Source: CADEFX01 sp050260355
GTDB lineage: Bacteria > Pseudomonadota > Alphaproteobacteria > Rhizobiales > Hyphomicrobiaceae
Direction of reading: 5' to 3'
Length of the DNA: 64,000 nucleotides
NCBI GenBank assembly: GCA_050260355.1
Contig: JBLNBZ010000128.1
Location: 9,864-73,863 of the forward strand
Shown: positions 1-9,283 of the stretch, piece after piece
How positions within the stretch are numbered: position 1 is the first letter of the stretch
Layout of the letters: each line of letters opens with the position of its first letter
Notes under the pieces: generated by a model
Databases searched by the model: none
The model's input: the letters and a program-made list of their open reading frames with translations, nothing else
What the model was told of the DNA's origin: nothing
Position numbers and translations under genes: made by a program

Positions 1-135
1 CTCGAGGAAGGCGTGTCGATGATGACCAATATCGTCGACTGCGACTTCGACAAGGTGCGCATCGACCAGCCGGTCAAGGTCGTGTTCAAGGCGAGCGAGA
101 ACGGCCAGCCGGTGCCGATGTTCACGCCGGCCTGA
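1..135 (+). CDS. DUF35 OB-fold domain protein, C-terminal end (partial)
   Basis: Only the last 44 codons are present and the gene begins before the window. The frame is open from base 1 to a TGA at 133-135. The visible residues include the motif DCDFDKVRIDQPVKVVF followed by a short polar tail. This resembles the C-terminal OB-fold half of DUF35 (zinc ribbon plus OB-fold) proteins. Those usually pair with a thiolase or HMG-CoA-synthase-like enzyme in acyl-CoA metabolism, so a thiolase just upstream of the window would fit. The assignment rests on a short fragment and stays tentative. Confidence 0.6.
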   Translation, partial: LEEGVSMMTNIVDCDFDKVRIDQPVKVVFKASENGQPVPMFTPA

Positions 136-151
136 CGCGGCGAGGCGCGCG

Positions 152-2623
152 TTACATCCGCGTGCGCTCGGACTTGGGATCGTACATAGGATCGAGGCTG
201 GCCGTCGCAGGGATGCGGCGGCCGGCTACCTCGATCTCGTAGCGTGAGGCGAGCAGCGCCGCGACGCTCTCGCCCGGTGCGCACTTGACGTAGCCGAGGC
301 CGACCGCGGCACCGAGATGGTGGCCGAAATTGCCCGAGGTCAGGTAGCCCGCGACCTTGCCGTCGCGCCAGATCGGCTCGTTGTGATAGAGCAGCGGCTC
401 GGCGTCCTCGAGCAGGAACTGCATGAGCCGCGAGCGCAGCCCTTCCTGCCGGCGACGCAGCACCGCATCGCGGCCGAGGAAATGGCCGAAGCGGCCGGCC
501 CTCTTGTCGACCTTCACGGCAAAGCCCAGACCGGCTTCGAGCACGTGGTCGGCATGCCCGATGTCATGGCCCATGTGGCGGTACGGCTTCTCGATGCGGC
601 AGGAGTCGAGCGCGTGCATGCCGGCCATCACCAGCCCGACGCTCTCGCCGCGCGCGGCGATGGTGTCGAACACGTGCCGCGCCATGTCGGTGGCGACGTA
701 GATCTCCCAGCCGAGCTCGCCGACGTAGGTGATGCGGTGGGCGCGGGCGAGACCCATGCCGATCTCGATCTGCTGCATCGTGGCAAATGGGAAGGCGGCA
801 TTGGAAAGGTCGACGTTGACGATGGGCTGCAGCAGCTCGCGCGACTTGGGTCCCATCACGGCGAGGCAGGCCTCGCCGGAGGTGACATCGGTCGCCACGC
901 AACGCGCGTCCTTCGGCGTGTGGCGCTTGAGCCAGGCAAGGTCGCGCGGCAGGGTCGCCGATGAGGTGACGACGAGAAATTCCGTTTCCGACAGGCGCGT
1001 CACCGTGACGTCGGCTTCGATGCCGCCGCTGCGGTTGAGCCACTGCGTGTAGACGATGCGGCCCGGCGCGACGGCGACGTCGTTGGCGCAGATCCGCTGC
1101 AGCACGGCTTCCGCGTCAGCGCCTTCGACGCGGATCTTCCCGAACGGCGTCATGTCGAACAGGGCAACGCCGGCGCGCACGGCCTTGTGCTCGGCCGCGG
1201 CGTAGTCGAACCAGTTCTGCCGCCTCCAGCTGTAGCGGTACTCGGGCTGCTCACCTGCTGCCCTCGCGGCCTCCGGCAGGAACCAGAACGGGCGTTCCCA
1301 GCCGGCGGCCTCGCCGAAGCAGGCGCCGCGCTCGGCCAGCCGCTCGTGCAGGGGCGAGTGCCGCACGCCGCGGGCGGACTCGTAGTGCCGGTACGGGAAG
1401 TGGTCGGCATAGAGCAGCCCGAGCGTCTCGGTGACGCGATTGACGAGGTACGTCTTGTTGCCCTGGAAGGCGAACATGCGACGGATATCGACGCCCATCA
1501 GGTCCATGGTCGGCTCGCCGGTCTCCATCCACTCGGCCAGCGCCTTGCCGGCGCCGCCCGCGGACTGGATGCCGATCGAGTTGAAGCCGGCGGCGACGAA
1601 GAAGTTCTTGAGCTCGGGCGCCTCGCCGAGCAGGTAGCGGTCGTCGGGTGTGAAGCTTTCCGGCCCGTTGAAGAAGGTGTGGATGCCCGTGCGCGCCAGG
1701 ATCGGCAGGCGCGCCGTCGCCTGCTCGAGCTGCGGGGCGATGTGCTCCCAGTCGTCCGGCAGGGTGAGGAACTCCGCGTCGTCGGGCACGCCGTCGACGC
1801 CCCAGGGCTTGGACTTGGGCTCGAAGAAGCCGATCAGCAGCTTGCCGGCATCCTCCTTGGCGTAGGCGCACTCGTCGGGCACGCGCAGAACCGGCAGGTT
1901 GCGGGGGATGTCGGGGCTGGCGTCGGTGACGACGTAGAAGTGCTCGCAGGCCATGAGCGGGACGTTGACGCCGGCCATGCGTCCGACCTCGCGGCCCCAC
2001 AGGCCGGCGCAATTGACGACGTAGTCGGAGTTGATGGCGCCTTGGTCGGTGATGACGCCGGTGGCCCGGCCAGCCTCCTGCAGGATGCCGGTCACCTTCG
2101 TGTTCTCTAAGATGCGCACCCCGTGCATGCGCGCGCCCTTGGCCAGCGCCTGGGCGATGTTGGAGGGATCGGCCTGGCCATCGGAGGCGATGTAGGTGCC
2201 GCCGACGACGCCCTTCAAATCGATGAGCGGATGGCGGGCCTTGCACTCCTCGGGCGTCAGGACGTGCACATCGAGGCCGAAGGGCTTCGCCATCGAGGCC
2301 TGGCGCTCGAGCTCCTCGAACCTCTCCTCGGTCAGGGCCAGCGATACCGAGCCGTTCTGGCGAAAGCCGGTGGCAAGGCCGGTCTCGGCCTCGAGTTTGG
2401 AGTAGAGGTCGGCCGTGTACTTGGCGAGCAGCGTCAAGGTCAGCGTGGCGCGGAGCTGGCCGATCAGGCCGGCGGCGTGCCAGGTGGTGCCCGAGGTCAG
2501 CCGCTTGCGCTCGATGAGCACGACGTCGGTCCATCCGAGCTTGGCGAGATGATAGGCGACCGAGCAGCCGACGACGCCCCCGCCGATGATGACGGCTCGG
2601 GCCTGGCGCGGCAGCTCGGTCAT
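152..2623 (-). CDS. FAD-dependent oxidoreductase with C-terminal GcvT (aminomethyltransferase) domain, dimethylglycine/sarcosine dehydrogenase family
   Basis: The protein has 823 residues. An N-terminal Rossmann fold with G14-x-G16-x-x-G19 and a following acidic strand (IERKR) binds FAD, and a TTWHAAG segment is typical of the DAO family. The DAO domain runs to about residue 370 and is followed by a linker domain. A GcvT-like tetrahydrofolate-binding module starts near residue 413 (RGVRHSPLHERL). This order is that of dimethylglycine and sarcosine dehydrogenases, which demethylate N-methyl amino acids and pass the C1 unit to tetrahydrofolate. The exact substrate cannot be read. I chose the ATG at 2623 because a GAGG lies 8-9 bases upstream; an in-frame ATG 28 codons earlier lacks this and would add a non-homologous leader. 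Confidence 0.88.
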   Translation of the reverse strand: MTELPRQARAVIIGGGVVGCSVAYHLAKLGWTDVVLIERKRLTSGTTWHAAGLIGQLRATLTLTLLAKYTADLYSKLEAETGLATGFRQNGSVSLALTEERFEELERQASMAKPFGLDVHVLTPEECKARHPLIDLKGVVGGTYIASDGQADPSNIAQALAKGARMHGVRILENTKVTGILQEAGRATGVITDQGAINSDYVVNCAGLWGREVGRMAGVNVPLMACEHFYVVTDASPDIPRNLPVLRVPDECAYAKEDAGKLLIGFFEPKSKPWGVDGVPDDAEFLTLPDDWEHIAPQLEQATARLPILARTGIHTFFNGPESFTPDDRYLLGEAPELKNFFVAAGFNSIGIQSAGGAGKALAEWMETGEPTMDLMGVDIRRMFAFQGNKTYLVNRVTETLGLLYADHFPYRHYESARGVRHSPLHERLAERGACFGEAAGWERPFWFLPEAARAAGEQPEYRYSWRRQNWFDYAAAEHKAVRAGVALFDMTPFGKIRVEGADAEAVLQRICANDVAVAPGRIVYTQWLNRSGGIEADVTVTRLSETEFLVVTSSATLPRDLAWLKRHTPKDARCVATDVTSGEACLAVMGPKSRELLQPIVNVDLSNAAFPFATMQQIEIGMGLARAHRITYVGELGWEIYVATDMARHVFDTIAARGESVGLVMAGMHALDSCRIEKPYRHMGHDIGHADHVLEAGLGFAVKVDKRAGRFGHFLGRDAVLRRRQEGLRSRLMQFLLEDAEPLLYHNEPIWRDGKVAGYLTSGNFGHHLGAAVGLGYVKCAPGESVAALLASRYEIEVAGRRIPATASLDPMYDPKSERTRM

Positions 2624-2745
2624 GGCGCATCCTCGTTGCGGCACTGGGGGCGAAAGCGTCCACCGGCCCATGTGCGATTGCAAGTGCGGCTCATCTATGG
2701 AGATCATAGACGAACCAGATGCCCGATGCGGAGCGAGGACATCAG

Positions 2746-3606
2746 ATGCCGGAACCGACGCACACGATCTCGGTCATTACCGATGAGGTCTCGCCGCGGC
2801 TCGAGGAGGGTCTTGCCTTCGCGCTCGAGGAGGGCTTGTCGGTCGTGGATGTGCGCTCGGCGGGCGGTGTGAACTTCCTCTCGCTCGATCAGGCCGCGCA
2901 AAAGGCCGCCGCACGCCAGATCAGGGATGCGGGTCTGAAGGTCGGGTGTTTCGCAACGCCGCTGCTCAAGTGGTCACCGCCCGGCAAGACTGCGAGGACG
3001 AAGGGGGATCAGTTCGGATTCGACGCACAAGGCCGCTCCAACGAGGAGCTGTACCGCGACGCGTTCGAGACTGCGGCAATTTTTGGCACGCGCAATGTGC
3101 GCGTTTTCACCTTCCTTACCTACGACGGCTTCGAGCCTCGGGATCTGGAGAAGGAGCTGAGCCAGCTGCTGCGGCTGGCGGAGCGCTACGATGCCGTTGT
3201 GCACGTCGAGAACGAGCCGGTCTGCAACATCGACAGCGTGTCGAGCCTGGTCGAGCTGGTGCGGGCCTGGGCGCACCCGCGGCTGCGGGCCTTGCTCGAT
3301 ATCGGCAACGCCTGGGGGGCGGGCAAGCCGCCGACCGAGGCGGACCTCATAGCGGTGATGCCCTACGTATCGCTGATGCATTTCAAGGACTACAGCGTCA
3401 AGGCGCGTCGCACCGTGCCGATGGGAGAGGGCGACGTTCCCTATGCGGCGTTGCTGCGCACGTGCCTGAAGGCAACGAAGGGCCGCGCGCTGACGTTGAC
3501 GGTCGAGACGCATGTGCCGTCCGATCCGGTCCGGGCGACGCGGGCGTCGCTGGCCGGGCTGCGCGCCTGCCTTGCCACCGCACTCGCCTCGGACGGGGAA
3601 GGATAG
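2746..3606 (+). CDS. Sugar phosphate isomerase/epimerase-like TIM-barrel protein
   Basis: The protein has 286 residues and belongs to the xylose-isomerase-like AP-endonuclease-2 TIM-barrel superfamily. Four likely metal ligands fall on successive strands: E155 (VENE), D185 (LLDIGN), H212 (MHFKD) and E254 (VETH). This is the usual divalent-metal arrangement for isomerases and epimerases of sugars or inositols. It is divergent from the FAD/GcvT gene, with about 120 bases between the starts, so the two may share a control region. The ATG at 2746 has a GAGGA six bases upstream; another ATG nine codons earlier is possible. The substrate is unknown. Confidence 0.8.
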   Translation: MPEPTHTISVITDEVSPRLEEGLAFALEEGLSVVDVRSAGGVNFLSLDQAAQKAAARQIRDAGLKVGCFATPLLKWSPPGKTARTKGDQFGFDAQGRSNEELYRDAFETAAIFGTRNVRVFTFLTYDGFEPRDLEKELSQLLRLAERYDAVVHVENEPVCNIDSVSSLVELVRAWAHPRLRALLDIGNAWGAGKPPTEADLIAVMPYVSLMHFKDYSVKARRTVPMGEGDVPYAALLRTCLKATKGRALTLTVETHVPSDPVRATRASLAGLRACLATALASDGEG

Positions 3607-3701
3607 AGAACCCAGGCCCCCAGCGGCGAGGTGGCGGTAGACGGCCCGCGCCGTGGCCGTTAATGGTGCGCGCGGACCAAGCGGCGGCAAGGGAACCAGG
3701 C

Positions 3702-5723
3702 ATGGCTAACGCAGCGGACAGAACGGGACCGGCCGGCGCACCGGGGGCTTCGCACAAGGACATGGCCAATGCCATCCGGGCGCTCGCCATGGATGCGGTC
3801 GAGAAGGCGAAGTCGGGACACCCCGGGATGCCCATGGGCATGGCCGACGTGGCGACGGTGCTGTTCACCCGCTTCCTGAAGTTCGACGCGTCCGCCCCGG
3901 ACTGGCTCGACCGCGACCGCTTCGTGCTGTCGGCCGGCCATGGATCGATGCTGCTCTATTCCCTCCTGTATCTCACCGGCTATCCCGGCATGACGATCGA
4001 GGAGCTGAAGAATTTCCGCCAGCTCGGCTCCAGGACCGCCGGCCATCCCGAGCACGGTCACGCCGCGGGGATCGAGACGACCACCGGACCGCTCGGCCAA
4101 GGCATCGGCAACGCGGTCGGCATGGCGCTGGCGGAGCGGCTGCTCAACGCGCGGCACGGCACCGGCATCGTCGATCACTACACGTATTGCATCTGTGGTG
4201 ACGGCGACCTGATGGAGGGCATCAGCCACGAGGCAATCTCGTTGGCCGGCCACCTCGGTCTCGGCAAGCTGATCGTGCTGTACGACAACAACTCCATCTC
4301 CATCGACGGACCGACCGCGCTTGCGGTCAACGACGACCAGGTGGCGCGCTTCAAGGCCTGCGGATGGCACGCCGTGAACGTGGACGGGCACGACGTCGAA
4401 GCCGTGGCGAAGGCGATCGATACGGCCAGGAAGCAGTCGGACCGGCCATGGCTGATCGCCTGCAAGACCATCATCGGCTACGGCGCGCCCAAGAAGCAGG
4501 GCACGGCGTCCACGCACGGCGAGCCGCTCGGCGCCGAGGAGATCAAGGGCGCACGCGAGAAGCTCGGCTGGAGCAGCCCGCCGTTCGAGGTCCCGGGCCC
4601 CGTGCTCGAGGCCTGGCGGTCGGTCGGCGCGCGCGGCAGGGCCGAGCACGAGGCCTGGAGGCAGCGCTTCGCCAAGCTCGACGGCAGCACGCGCGCGCTG
4701 CTGCAGGATCCGCTCAACGCCGACGTGGCGAAAGCCATGGCAGGCGCCATCTCTGCCGCAAAGCGCGCCTTTGCCGCGGACGCAACCAAGCGCGCGACGC
4801 GCGTGTGGTCGCAGCTGACGCTCGAGCATCTCGTGCCTGCGGTTCCCGGCCTGATCGGTGGCTCGGCAGACCTGACCCCGTCCAACGGCACGCGCACGAA
4901 GCACCACACCGCGATCAAGCCCGGGGAGTTCGGCGGCAACTATATCCACTACGGCGTGCGCGAGCACGGCATGGCTGCGGCCATGAACGGGCTCGCCCTG
5001 CATGGCGGCATCATTCCGTATGGGGCGACGTTCCTCGTCTTCACCGACTATTGCCGGCCATCGATCCGCCTGTCCGCGCTGATGCAGCAGCGCGTCATCT
5101 ACGTGATGACGCATGACAGCATCGGGCTCGGCGAGGACGGGCCGACGCACCAGCCGATCGAGCACCTATCAGCGCTGCGGGCAATCCCGCGCTTGCATCT
5201 CTTCCGGCCGGCGGACGGCGTGGAGACGGCCGAGTGCTGGGAGCTGGCGCTCAAGGCGGCGGATCATCCCTCGATCCTGGCGCTGACGCGCCAGGCGGTG
5301 CCGAACCTGCGTACGACGCACGTCGATGAGAACCTGTGCGCCAAGGGCGGCTACGTCTTGCGCGAGGCATCGGGCAAGCGCGACGTGACGCTCCTTGCTA
5401 CCGGCTCGGAGGTGGGCCTCGCCGTGGCGGCTGCGGATACGCTCGCCAAGGACGGCGTTGCGGCGGCGATCGTGTCGCTCCCGAGCTTCGAGCTGTTCCG
5501 CGCGCAGTCCGACGCCTACCGGGAGCAAGTGCTCGGCACGGTGCCCCGCGTCGGCATCGAGGCCGGCGTGCGCCAGAGCTGGGATCAGTGGCTGCGCCCG
5601 GGCGATGCCTTCGTCGGTCTGTCGGACTTTGGCGCTTCCGCGCCGGGGCCCAAGGTGTTCGAGCATTTCGGCCTCACGCCCGAAGTTGTCGTGACAGCAG
5701 CCAAGAAGCTCGCCAAGAGGTAG
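3702..5723 (+). CDS. tkt: Transketolase
   Basis: The 673-residue protein has normal transketolase length. It transfers two-carbon ketol units between sugar phosphates in the pentose phosphate and Calvin cycles, in the cytoplasm, using thiamine diphosphate. The N-terminal pyrophosphate domain shows SGHPGMPMG (residues 38-46), HGSMLLY, and the ThDP/metal motif GDGDLMEG (167-174) with the NN pair at 197-198. The pyrimidine domain carries YGVREHGMA with the catalytic Glu. A C-terminal transketolase domain follows. The frame stays open upstream to 2946, but that stretch overlaps the preceding gene and does not look like transketolase, so the ATG at 3702 is the start. pgk follows 14 bases later. 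Confidence 0.97.
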   Translation: MANAADRTGPAGAPGASHKDMANAIRALAMDAVEKAKSGHPGMPMGMADVATVLFTRFLKFDASAPDWLDRDRFVLSAGHGSMLLYSLLYLTGYPGMTIEELKNFRQLGSRTAGHPEHGHAAGIETTTGPLGQGIGNAVGMALAERLLNARHGTGIVDHYTYCICGDGDLMEGISHEAISLAGHLGLGKLIVLYDNNSISIDGPTALAVNDDQVARFKACGWHAVNVDGHDVEAVAKAIDTARKQSDRPWLIACKTIIGYGAPKKQGTASTHGEPLGAEEIKGAREKLGWSSPPFEVPGPVLEAWRSVGARGRAEHEAWRQRFAKLDGSTRALLQDPLNADVAKAMAGAISAAKRAFAADATKRATRVWSQLTLEHLVPAVPGLIGGSADLTPSNGTRTKHHTAIKPGEFGGNYIHYGVREHGMAAAMNGLALHGGIIPYGATFLVFTDYCRPSIRLSALMQQRVIYVMTHDSIGLGEDGPTHQPIEHLSALRAIPRLHLFRPADGVETAECWELALKAADHPSILALTRQAVPNLRTTHVDENLCAKGGYVLREASGKRDVTLLATGSEVGLAVAAADTLAKDGVAAAIVSLPSFELFRAQSDAYREQVLGTVPRVGIEAGVRQSWDQWLRPGDAFVGLSDFGASAPGPKVFEHFGLTPEVVVTAAKKLAKR

Positions 5724-5737
5724 CCGAGAAGCAGGCC

Positions 5738-6946
5738 ATGAAACTCGAGAAGCTGAAGAGCATTGCGGACGCGGACGTGAAGGGCAAGCGCGTGCTGGTA
5801 CGCGCCGACCTCAATGTGCCGGTGAAGGATGGCAAGGTCACCGACGCGACGCGGCTCGAACGGCTGGTGCCGGGGCTGCGCGATCTGGCCGAGCGTGGCG
5901 CGAAGGTGATCGTCATGTCGCACTTCGGACGGCCCAAGGGCGGGCCCGCGCCGGAGTTTTCGCTGAAGCCGGTCGCGGACCGGCTCGCAGGCCTGATCGG
6001 CAGACCGATTGCGTTCGGGCCCGATTGCATCGGCGCGCCTGCGGCGAGCACGATCACGTCGCTCGCCGATGGCGGAATCGCGGTGCTGGAGAACCTGCGC
6101 TTCCACAAGGGCGAGGAGAAGAACGACGCAGGCTTCGCAGCCGAGCTCGCCAAGCTCGGCGATATCTACGTCGACGACGCATTCTCCTCGGCGCACCGCG
6201 CGCACGCCTCGACCGAGGCGGTGACGCACCTTCTTCCCTCCTACGCAGGGCCGCTGCTGCTCGAGGAGGTGCGCGCGCTGACCATTGCCCTCGAGGACCC
6301 CAAGCGCCCGACGGCGGCGGTGGTGGGCGGCGCCAAGGTCTCGACCAAGATCCCGGTGCTGAAGAACCTCGTCGCCAAGGTGGACAAGCTGATCATCGGC
6401 GGCGGCATGGCCAACACGTTCTTTCTGGCCCAGGGTGTGGAGATCGGCAAGTCGCTGGCCGAGCCCGATCTCGCCAAGACGGCGCTCGAGATCATGCACG
6501 CCGCCAAGGAGCGCAGCTGCGAGGTGATCCTGCCGCACGACGTGGTGGTGGCGGCCAAGTTCGAGGCCGGCTCGCCCTCGCGCGTGTGCCGGGCGCTCGA
6601 GACGCCGGCCGATCAGATGATCCTCGACGTCGGTCCGGAGACGGTTCGGCATTATTCCGGCGTGCTGGGCCGCTGCCACACGCTGCTGTGGAACGGGCCG
6701 CTCGGCGCGTTCGAGGTGGTGCCGTTCGGCGAGGGGACGTTTGCGGTTGCGCGCGAGGCTGCAAAGCTGACCAAGGCGGGCAAGCTCGTCTCGGTTGCCG
6801 GCGGCGGTGATACGGTGGCAGCGCTCAATGCCGCCGGAGTGACTGAGCAGTTCACCTATGTCTCGACCGCGGGCGGCGCGTTCCTGGAATGGCTCGAAGG
6901 CCGCGAGCTGCCGGGGATTGCCGCGCTCGCAAGGGCGAGCCAGTAG
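5738..6946 (+). CDS. pgk: Phosphoglycerate kinase
   Basis: The 402-residue protein is full length. It interconverts 1,3-bisphosphoglycerate plus ADP and 3-phosphoglycerate plus ATP in glycolysis, gluconeogenesis and the Calvin cycle. The N-terminal domain shows RADLNVPVKDG and MSHFGRPKG, which bind the triose substrate. The C-terminal nucleotide domain shows GGAKVSTKIPVL, the GGGMANTFFL segment and the GGGDTVAAL loop near the end. The start follows the tkt stop by 14 bases, so the two are probably co-transcribed. A glyceraldehyde-3-phosphate dehydrogenase gene, often between tkt and pgk in related bacteria, is absent here. Confidence 0.98.
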   Translation: MKLEKLKSIADADVKGKRVLVRADLNVPVKDGKVTDATRLERLVPGLRDLAERGAKVIVMSHFGRPKGGPAPEFSLKPVADRLAGLIGRPIAFGPDCIGAPAASTITSLADGGIAVLENLRFHKGEEKNDAGFAAELAKLGDIYVDDAFSSAHRAHASTEAVTHLLPSYAGPLLLEEVRALTIALEDPKRPTAAVVGGAKVSTKIPVLKNLVAKVDKLIIGGGMANTFFLAQGVEIGKSLAEPDLAKTALEIMHAAKERSCEVILPHDVVVAAKFEAGSPSRVCRALETPADQMILDVGPETVRHYSGVLGRCHTLLWNGPLGAFEVVPFGEGTFAVAREAAKLTKAGKLVSVAGGGDTVAALNAAGVTEQFTYVSTAGGAFLEWLEGRELPGIAALARASQ

Positions 6947-6948
6947 CG

Positions 6949-7650
6949 GTGGCGACGTCCGCCCCGAGCCTTCCCGATGCCGTCGTGTTCGATCTCGACG
7001 GGACGCTGGTCGACAGCGTCGAGGACATTGCGACCGCGCTCGGCCATACGCTTGCTGCCGCGGGGCTGCTGCCGTTCGACGCTGCGACCGTCAAGACGAT
7101 GGTGGGCGGCGGGTCGCGACGGCTGATCGAGCGTGCGCTGGCGGCACGCGGCGAGGCGGCGGCCTCTGACCGGATCGACGCGCTCACCGCCGACTTCGAG
7201 CGCCATTATGTGGCGGCGCCGTGCGAGCGTACGCGCATCTTTCCCGGCGCCGTCGCGCTGCTGGCGGAGCTGGCCTCGCACCGCGTGAATCTCGGGCTGT
7301 GCACCAACAAGGCCGGAGCGGTGACGCACCGGATGCTTGCCCTGCTGGAGCTGGACCGGTTCTTCCCAGTCGTCGTGACCGGCTCGGATGGCCTGGCCAA
7401 GAAGCCCGATCCGGCCATGCTGACGGCAACGCTGGCGCGGCTGGGTGCGCAACCCGGGCGGAGCGTGATGCTCGGAGACAGCGCCGCCGATGTCGGCACC
7501 GCCAGGGGCGCGGGTTGCCCGGTGCTGCTCGTCAGCTTCGGCTACTCGGCGAAACCTGCGCGCGAGCTGGGCGCGGACGCTGTGATCGACGATTTTGCCG
7601 AGGCCGTGCCGGCGCTTGGGCGACTGGTTCGCGCGGCCGGATCGAAGTAA
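6949..7650 (+). CDS. gph: HAD-family phosphoglycolate phosphatase
   Basis: The 233-residue HAD hydrolase hydrolyses 2-phosphoglycolate, or a similar small phosphate ester, to glycolate. Motif I is FDLDGTLVDS with nucleophile D15 and acid D17. Motif II is the CTNKAG threonine, motif III is the Lys of KKPDPAML, and motif IV is LGDSAADV. An alpha-helical cap lies between motifs I and II. The likely start is the GTG at 6949, two bases after the pgk stop; an ATG at 6889 inside pgk is a less likely alternative. Linkage to tkt-pgk fits removal of the by-product of RuBisCO oxygenation or DNA repair. Symbol by family resemblance; the substrate is not proven. Confidence 0.85.
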   Translation: MATSAPSLPDAVVFDLDGTLVDSVEDIATALGHTLAAAGLLPFDAATVKTMVGGGSRRLIERALAARGEAAASDRIDALTADFERHYVAAPCERTRIFPGAVALLAELASHRVNLGLCTNKAGAVTHRMLALLELDRFFPVVVTGSDGLAKKPDPAMLTATLARLGAQPGRSVMLGDSAADVGTARGAGCPVLLVSFGYSAKPARELGADAVIDDFAEAVPALGRLVRAAGSK

Positions 7651-7746
7651 ATGAGCGGGATTGCCTTGTGGCCGGAGCGGACACAACATATCCTTGATTT
7701 GCGGGGAAATATTGGATGCTGCTCGCCGCATTGGCGGCAGAGAGGC

Positions 7747-8598
7747 ATGCGGCGGAGGCGTCCTGTGGATGGCAAGAAACTGCGGCCGGCCGCGGCGCTG
7801 GCACTGGGCTTGACGGTGCTGGCCGGAGCTGGCTTCGGTCACGCCGCCGACACCACGGAGCGTGAGCTCGAGAAATACCGCAGCATGCTGAAGGACGACC
7901 CCTGGTCCAACCCGGCGATGCTCGACGTGGACCGGGGCGCAGAGCTGTGGAAGACGCCCCGCGGGCCCAAGAACGTGACCCTCGAGCAGTGTGACCTCGG
8001 CAAGGGGCCTGGCGTCGTGGACGGGGCATTCGCCGAGCTGCCGCGCTACTTCGCCGACGCAGGCCGGGTCATGGACGTCGAGGCGCGCCTCATGTGGTGC
8101 ATGGAGAAGCTGCAGGGGTTCGCGCACGCCGATCTGGTCAAGCGGCCGCATCCCGCGGGCGGGCAGCCCGTGAAGGAGCTGGGCGCCATCGCGACCTGGG
8201 TCGCCAGCAAGTCGAGCGGCATGAAGTTCCGGGCCAAGCTCGACGGCCCGAAGGAGAAGGAGGCGGTCGCTCTCGGCGAGGCGCTCTTCTTCCGCCGCAC
8301 GGGCCCGATGGATTTTGCCTGCGCCACATGCCACGGCGACTCCGGCAAGAGGATCAGATTGCAGCCACTGCCTTACCTCTCGCGCCCCGACGAGGCGCGG
8401 CAGGTGGTGGGCCAATGGCCTGCGTATCGTGTTTCGACGACGAACGTCATGACGATGCAGCACCGCATCTACGACTGTTTCTGGCAGATGCGGCTGCCGC
8501 AGGTCGAGCTCGGCTCGGAAGTGCCGGTGGCGCTGATCAGCTACCTCATCAAGACGGCCGAGGGCGGCGAGATCCAGGCACCCGGGCTGAAGCGCTAG
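7747..8598 (+). CDS. soxA: Sulfur-oxidation c-type cytochrome SoxA
   Basis: SoxA is half of the periplasmic SoxAX cytochrome, which joins thiosulfate oxidatively to the carrier protein SoxYZ. The 283-residue protein starts with an arginine/lysine-rich signal peptide ending near GFGHAA. It has a single heme motif, CATCH at 192-196. The active-site Cys that becomes the persulfide heme ligand is C244 in YDCFWQMR. C82 and C118, where diheme forms carry another heme site, remain as a probable disulfide, so this is the monoheme type. The ATG at 7747 has an AGAGAG just upstream; earlier in-frame starts would put 32 residues before the signal peptide. soxX follows after 12 bases. Confidence 0.95.
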   Translation: MRRRRPVDGKKLRPAAALALGLTVLAGAGFGHAADTTERELEKYRSMLKDDPWSNPAMLDVDRGAELWKTPRGPKNVTLEQCDLGKGPGVVDGAFAELPRYFADAGRVMDVEARLMWCMEKLQGFAHADLVKRPHPAGGQPVKELGAIATWVASKSSGMKFRAKLDGPKEKEAVALGEALFFRRTGPMDFACATCHGDSGKRIRLQPLPYLSRPDEARQVVGQWPAYRVSTTNVMTMQHRIYDCFWQMRLPQVELGSEVPVALISYLIKTAEGGEIQAPGLKR

Positions 8599-8610
8599 GG
8601 AGGCGGAGCC

Positions 8611-9231
8611 ATGAGACGCATGCTTGCCTTCCTTGCGCTCGTTGCCGTTGCGCCGGCCGGCGTCGCGCTTGCACAGCAGTCTACGGCGGTGTCGCCGGCA
8701 CGCATGGACGCCGCAATCAAGGCAAGCTGGCCCAATCTGCCCGCCGAGTGGCAGGCGCGGCTGGTGCCGGACGAGACGTTGCAGGCCTGCAGCGCGCACC
8801 ATAACAATCCTCCCGCGGCGATAGCGACCGCGATCCAGCAGCGCGAGAGGGCGCGTATCGAGTATCCCGCGGACGGCAAGCTGATGGGGGACTGGAAGAA
8901 GGGCGAGGCGATCGCGCAAAACGGCTATGGCTTGCGCTTCACCGACTATCCGGTGACGCGCGCAAACGGCGGCAACTGCTACGCCTGCCATCAGCTCGAT
9001 CCGAAGGAGCTGAGCTACGGCACGGTCGCACCGAGCCTGCTGGGCTATGGCAAGAGCCGCAAGTTTGCCGAGAGCGAGATCAGGGCGACCTACGACAGAA
9101 TCTACAACTCGCAGGCCATCCTGCCGTGCTCGAACATGCCGCGCTTCGGCAGCAACAAGGTCCTCACGATCGACCAGATCAAGGACCTCGTCGCCCTTCT
9201 CATGTCGCCAGACAGTCCCGTGAACAAGTAG
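8611..9231 (+). CDS. soxX: Sulfur-oxidation c-type cytochrome SoxX
   Basis: SoxX is the electron-accepting partner of SoxA in the periplasm. The 206-residue protein has a signal peptide (cut near residue 21, after ALA). Its heme-binding CYACH is at 123-127 and the distal Met ligand is M176 in PCSNMPRFG. About 90 residues precede the cytochrome domain, as in longer SoxX variants. A GGAGG lies nine bases before the ATG. It sits between soxA and soxB in the same direction, an order A-X-B that departs from the common X-Y-Z-A-B. Confidence 0.94.
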   Translation: MRRMLAFLALVAVAPAGVALAQQSTAVSPARMDAAIKASWPNLPAEWQARLVPDETLQACSAHHNNPPAAIATAIQQRERARIEYPADGKLMGDWKKGEAIAQNGYGLRFTDYPVTRANGGNCYACHQLDPKELSYGTVAPSLLGYGKSRKFAESEIRATYDRIYNSQAILPCSNMPRFGSNKVLTIDQIKDLVALLMSPDSPVNK

Positions 9232-9283
9232 GGCAGAACAGGCGCCAAGCGCACGCTCGATCAGCAATCAGCTCGGTGAACTT

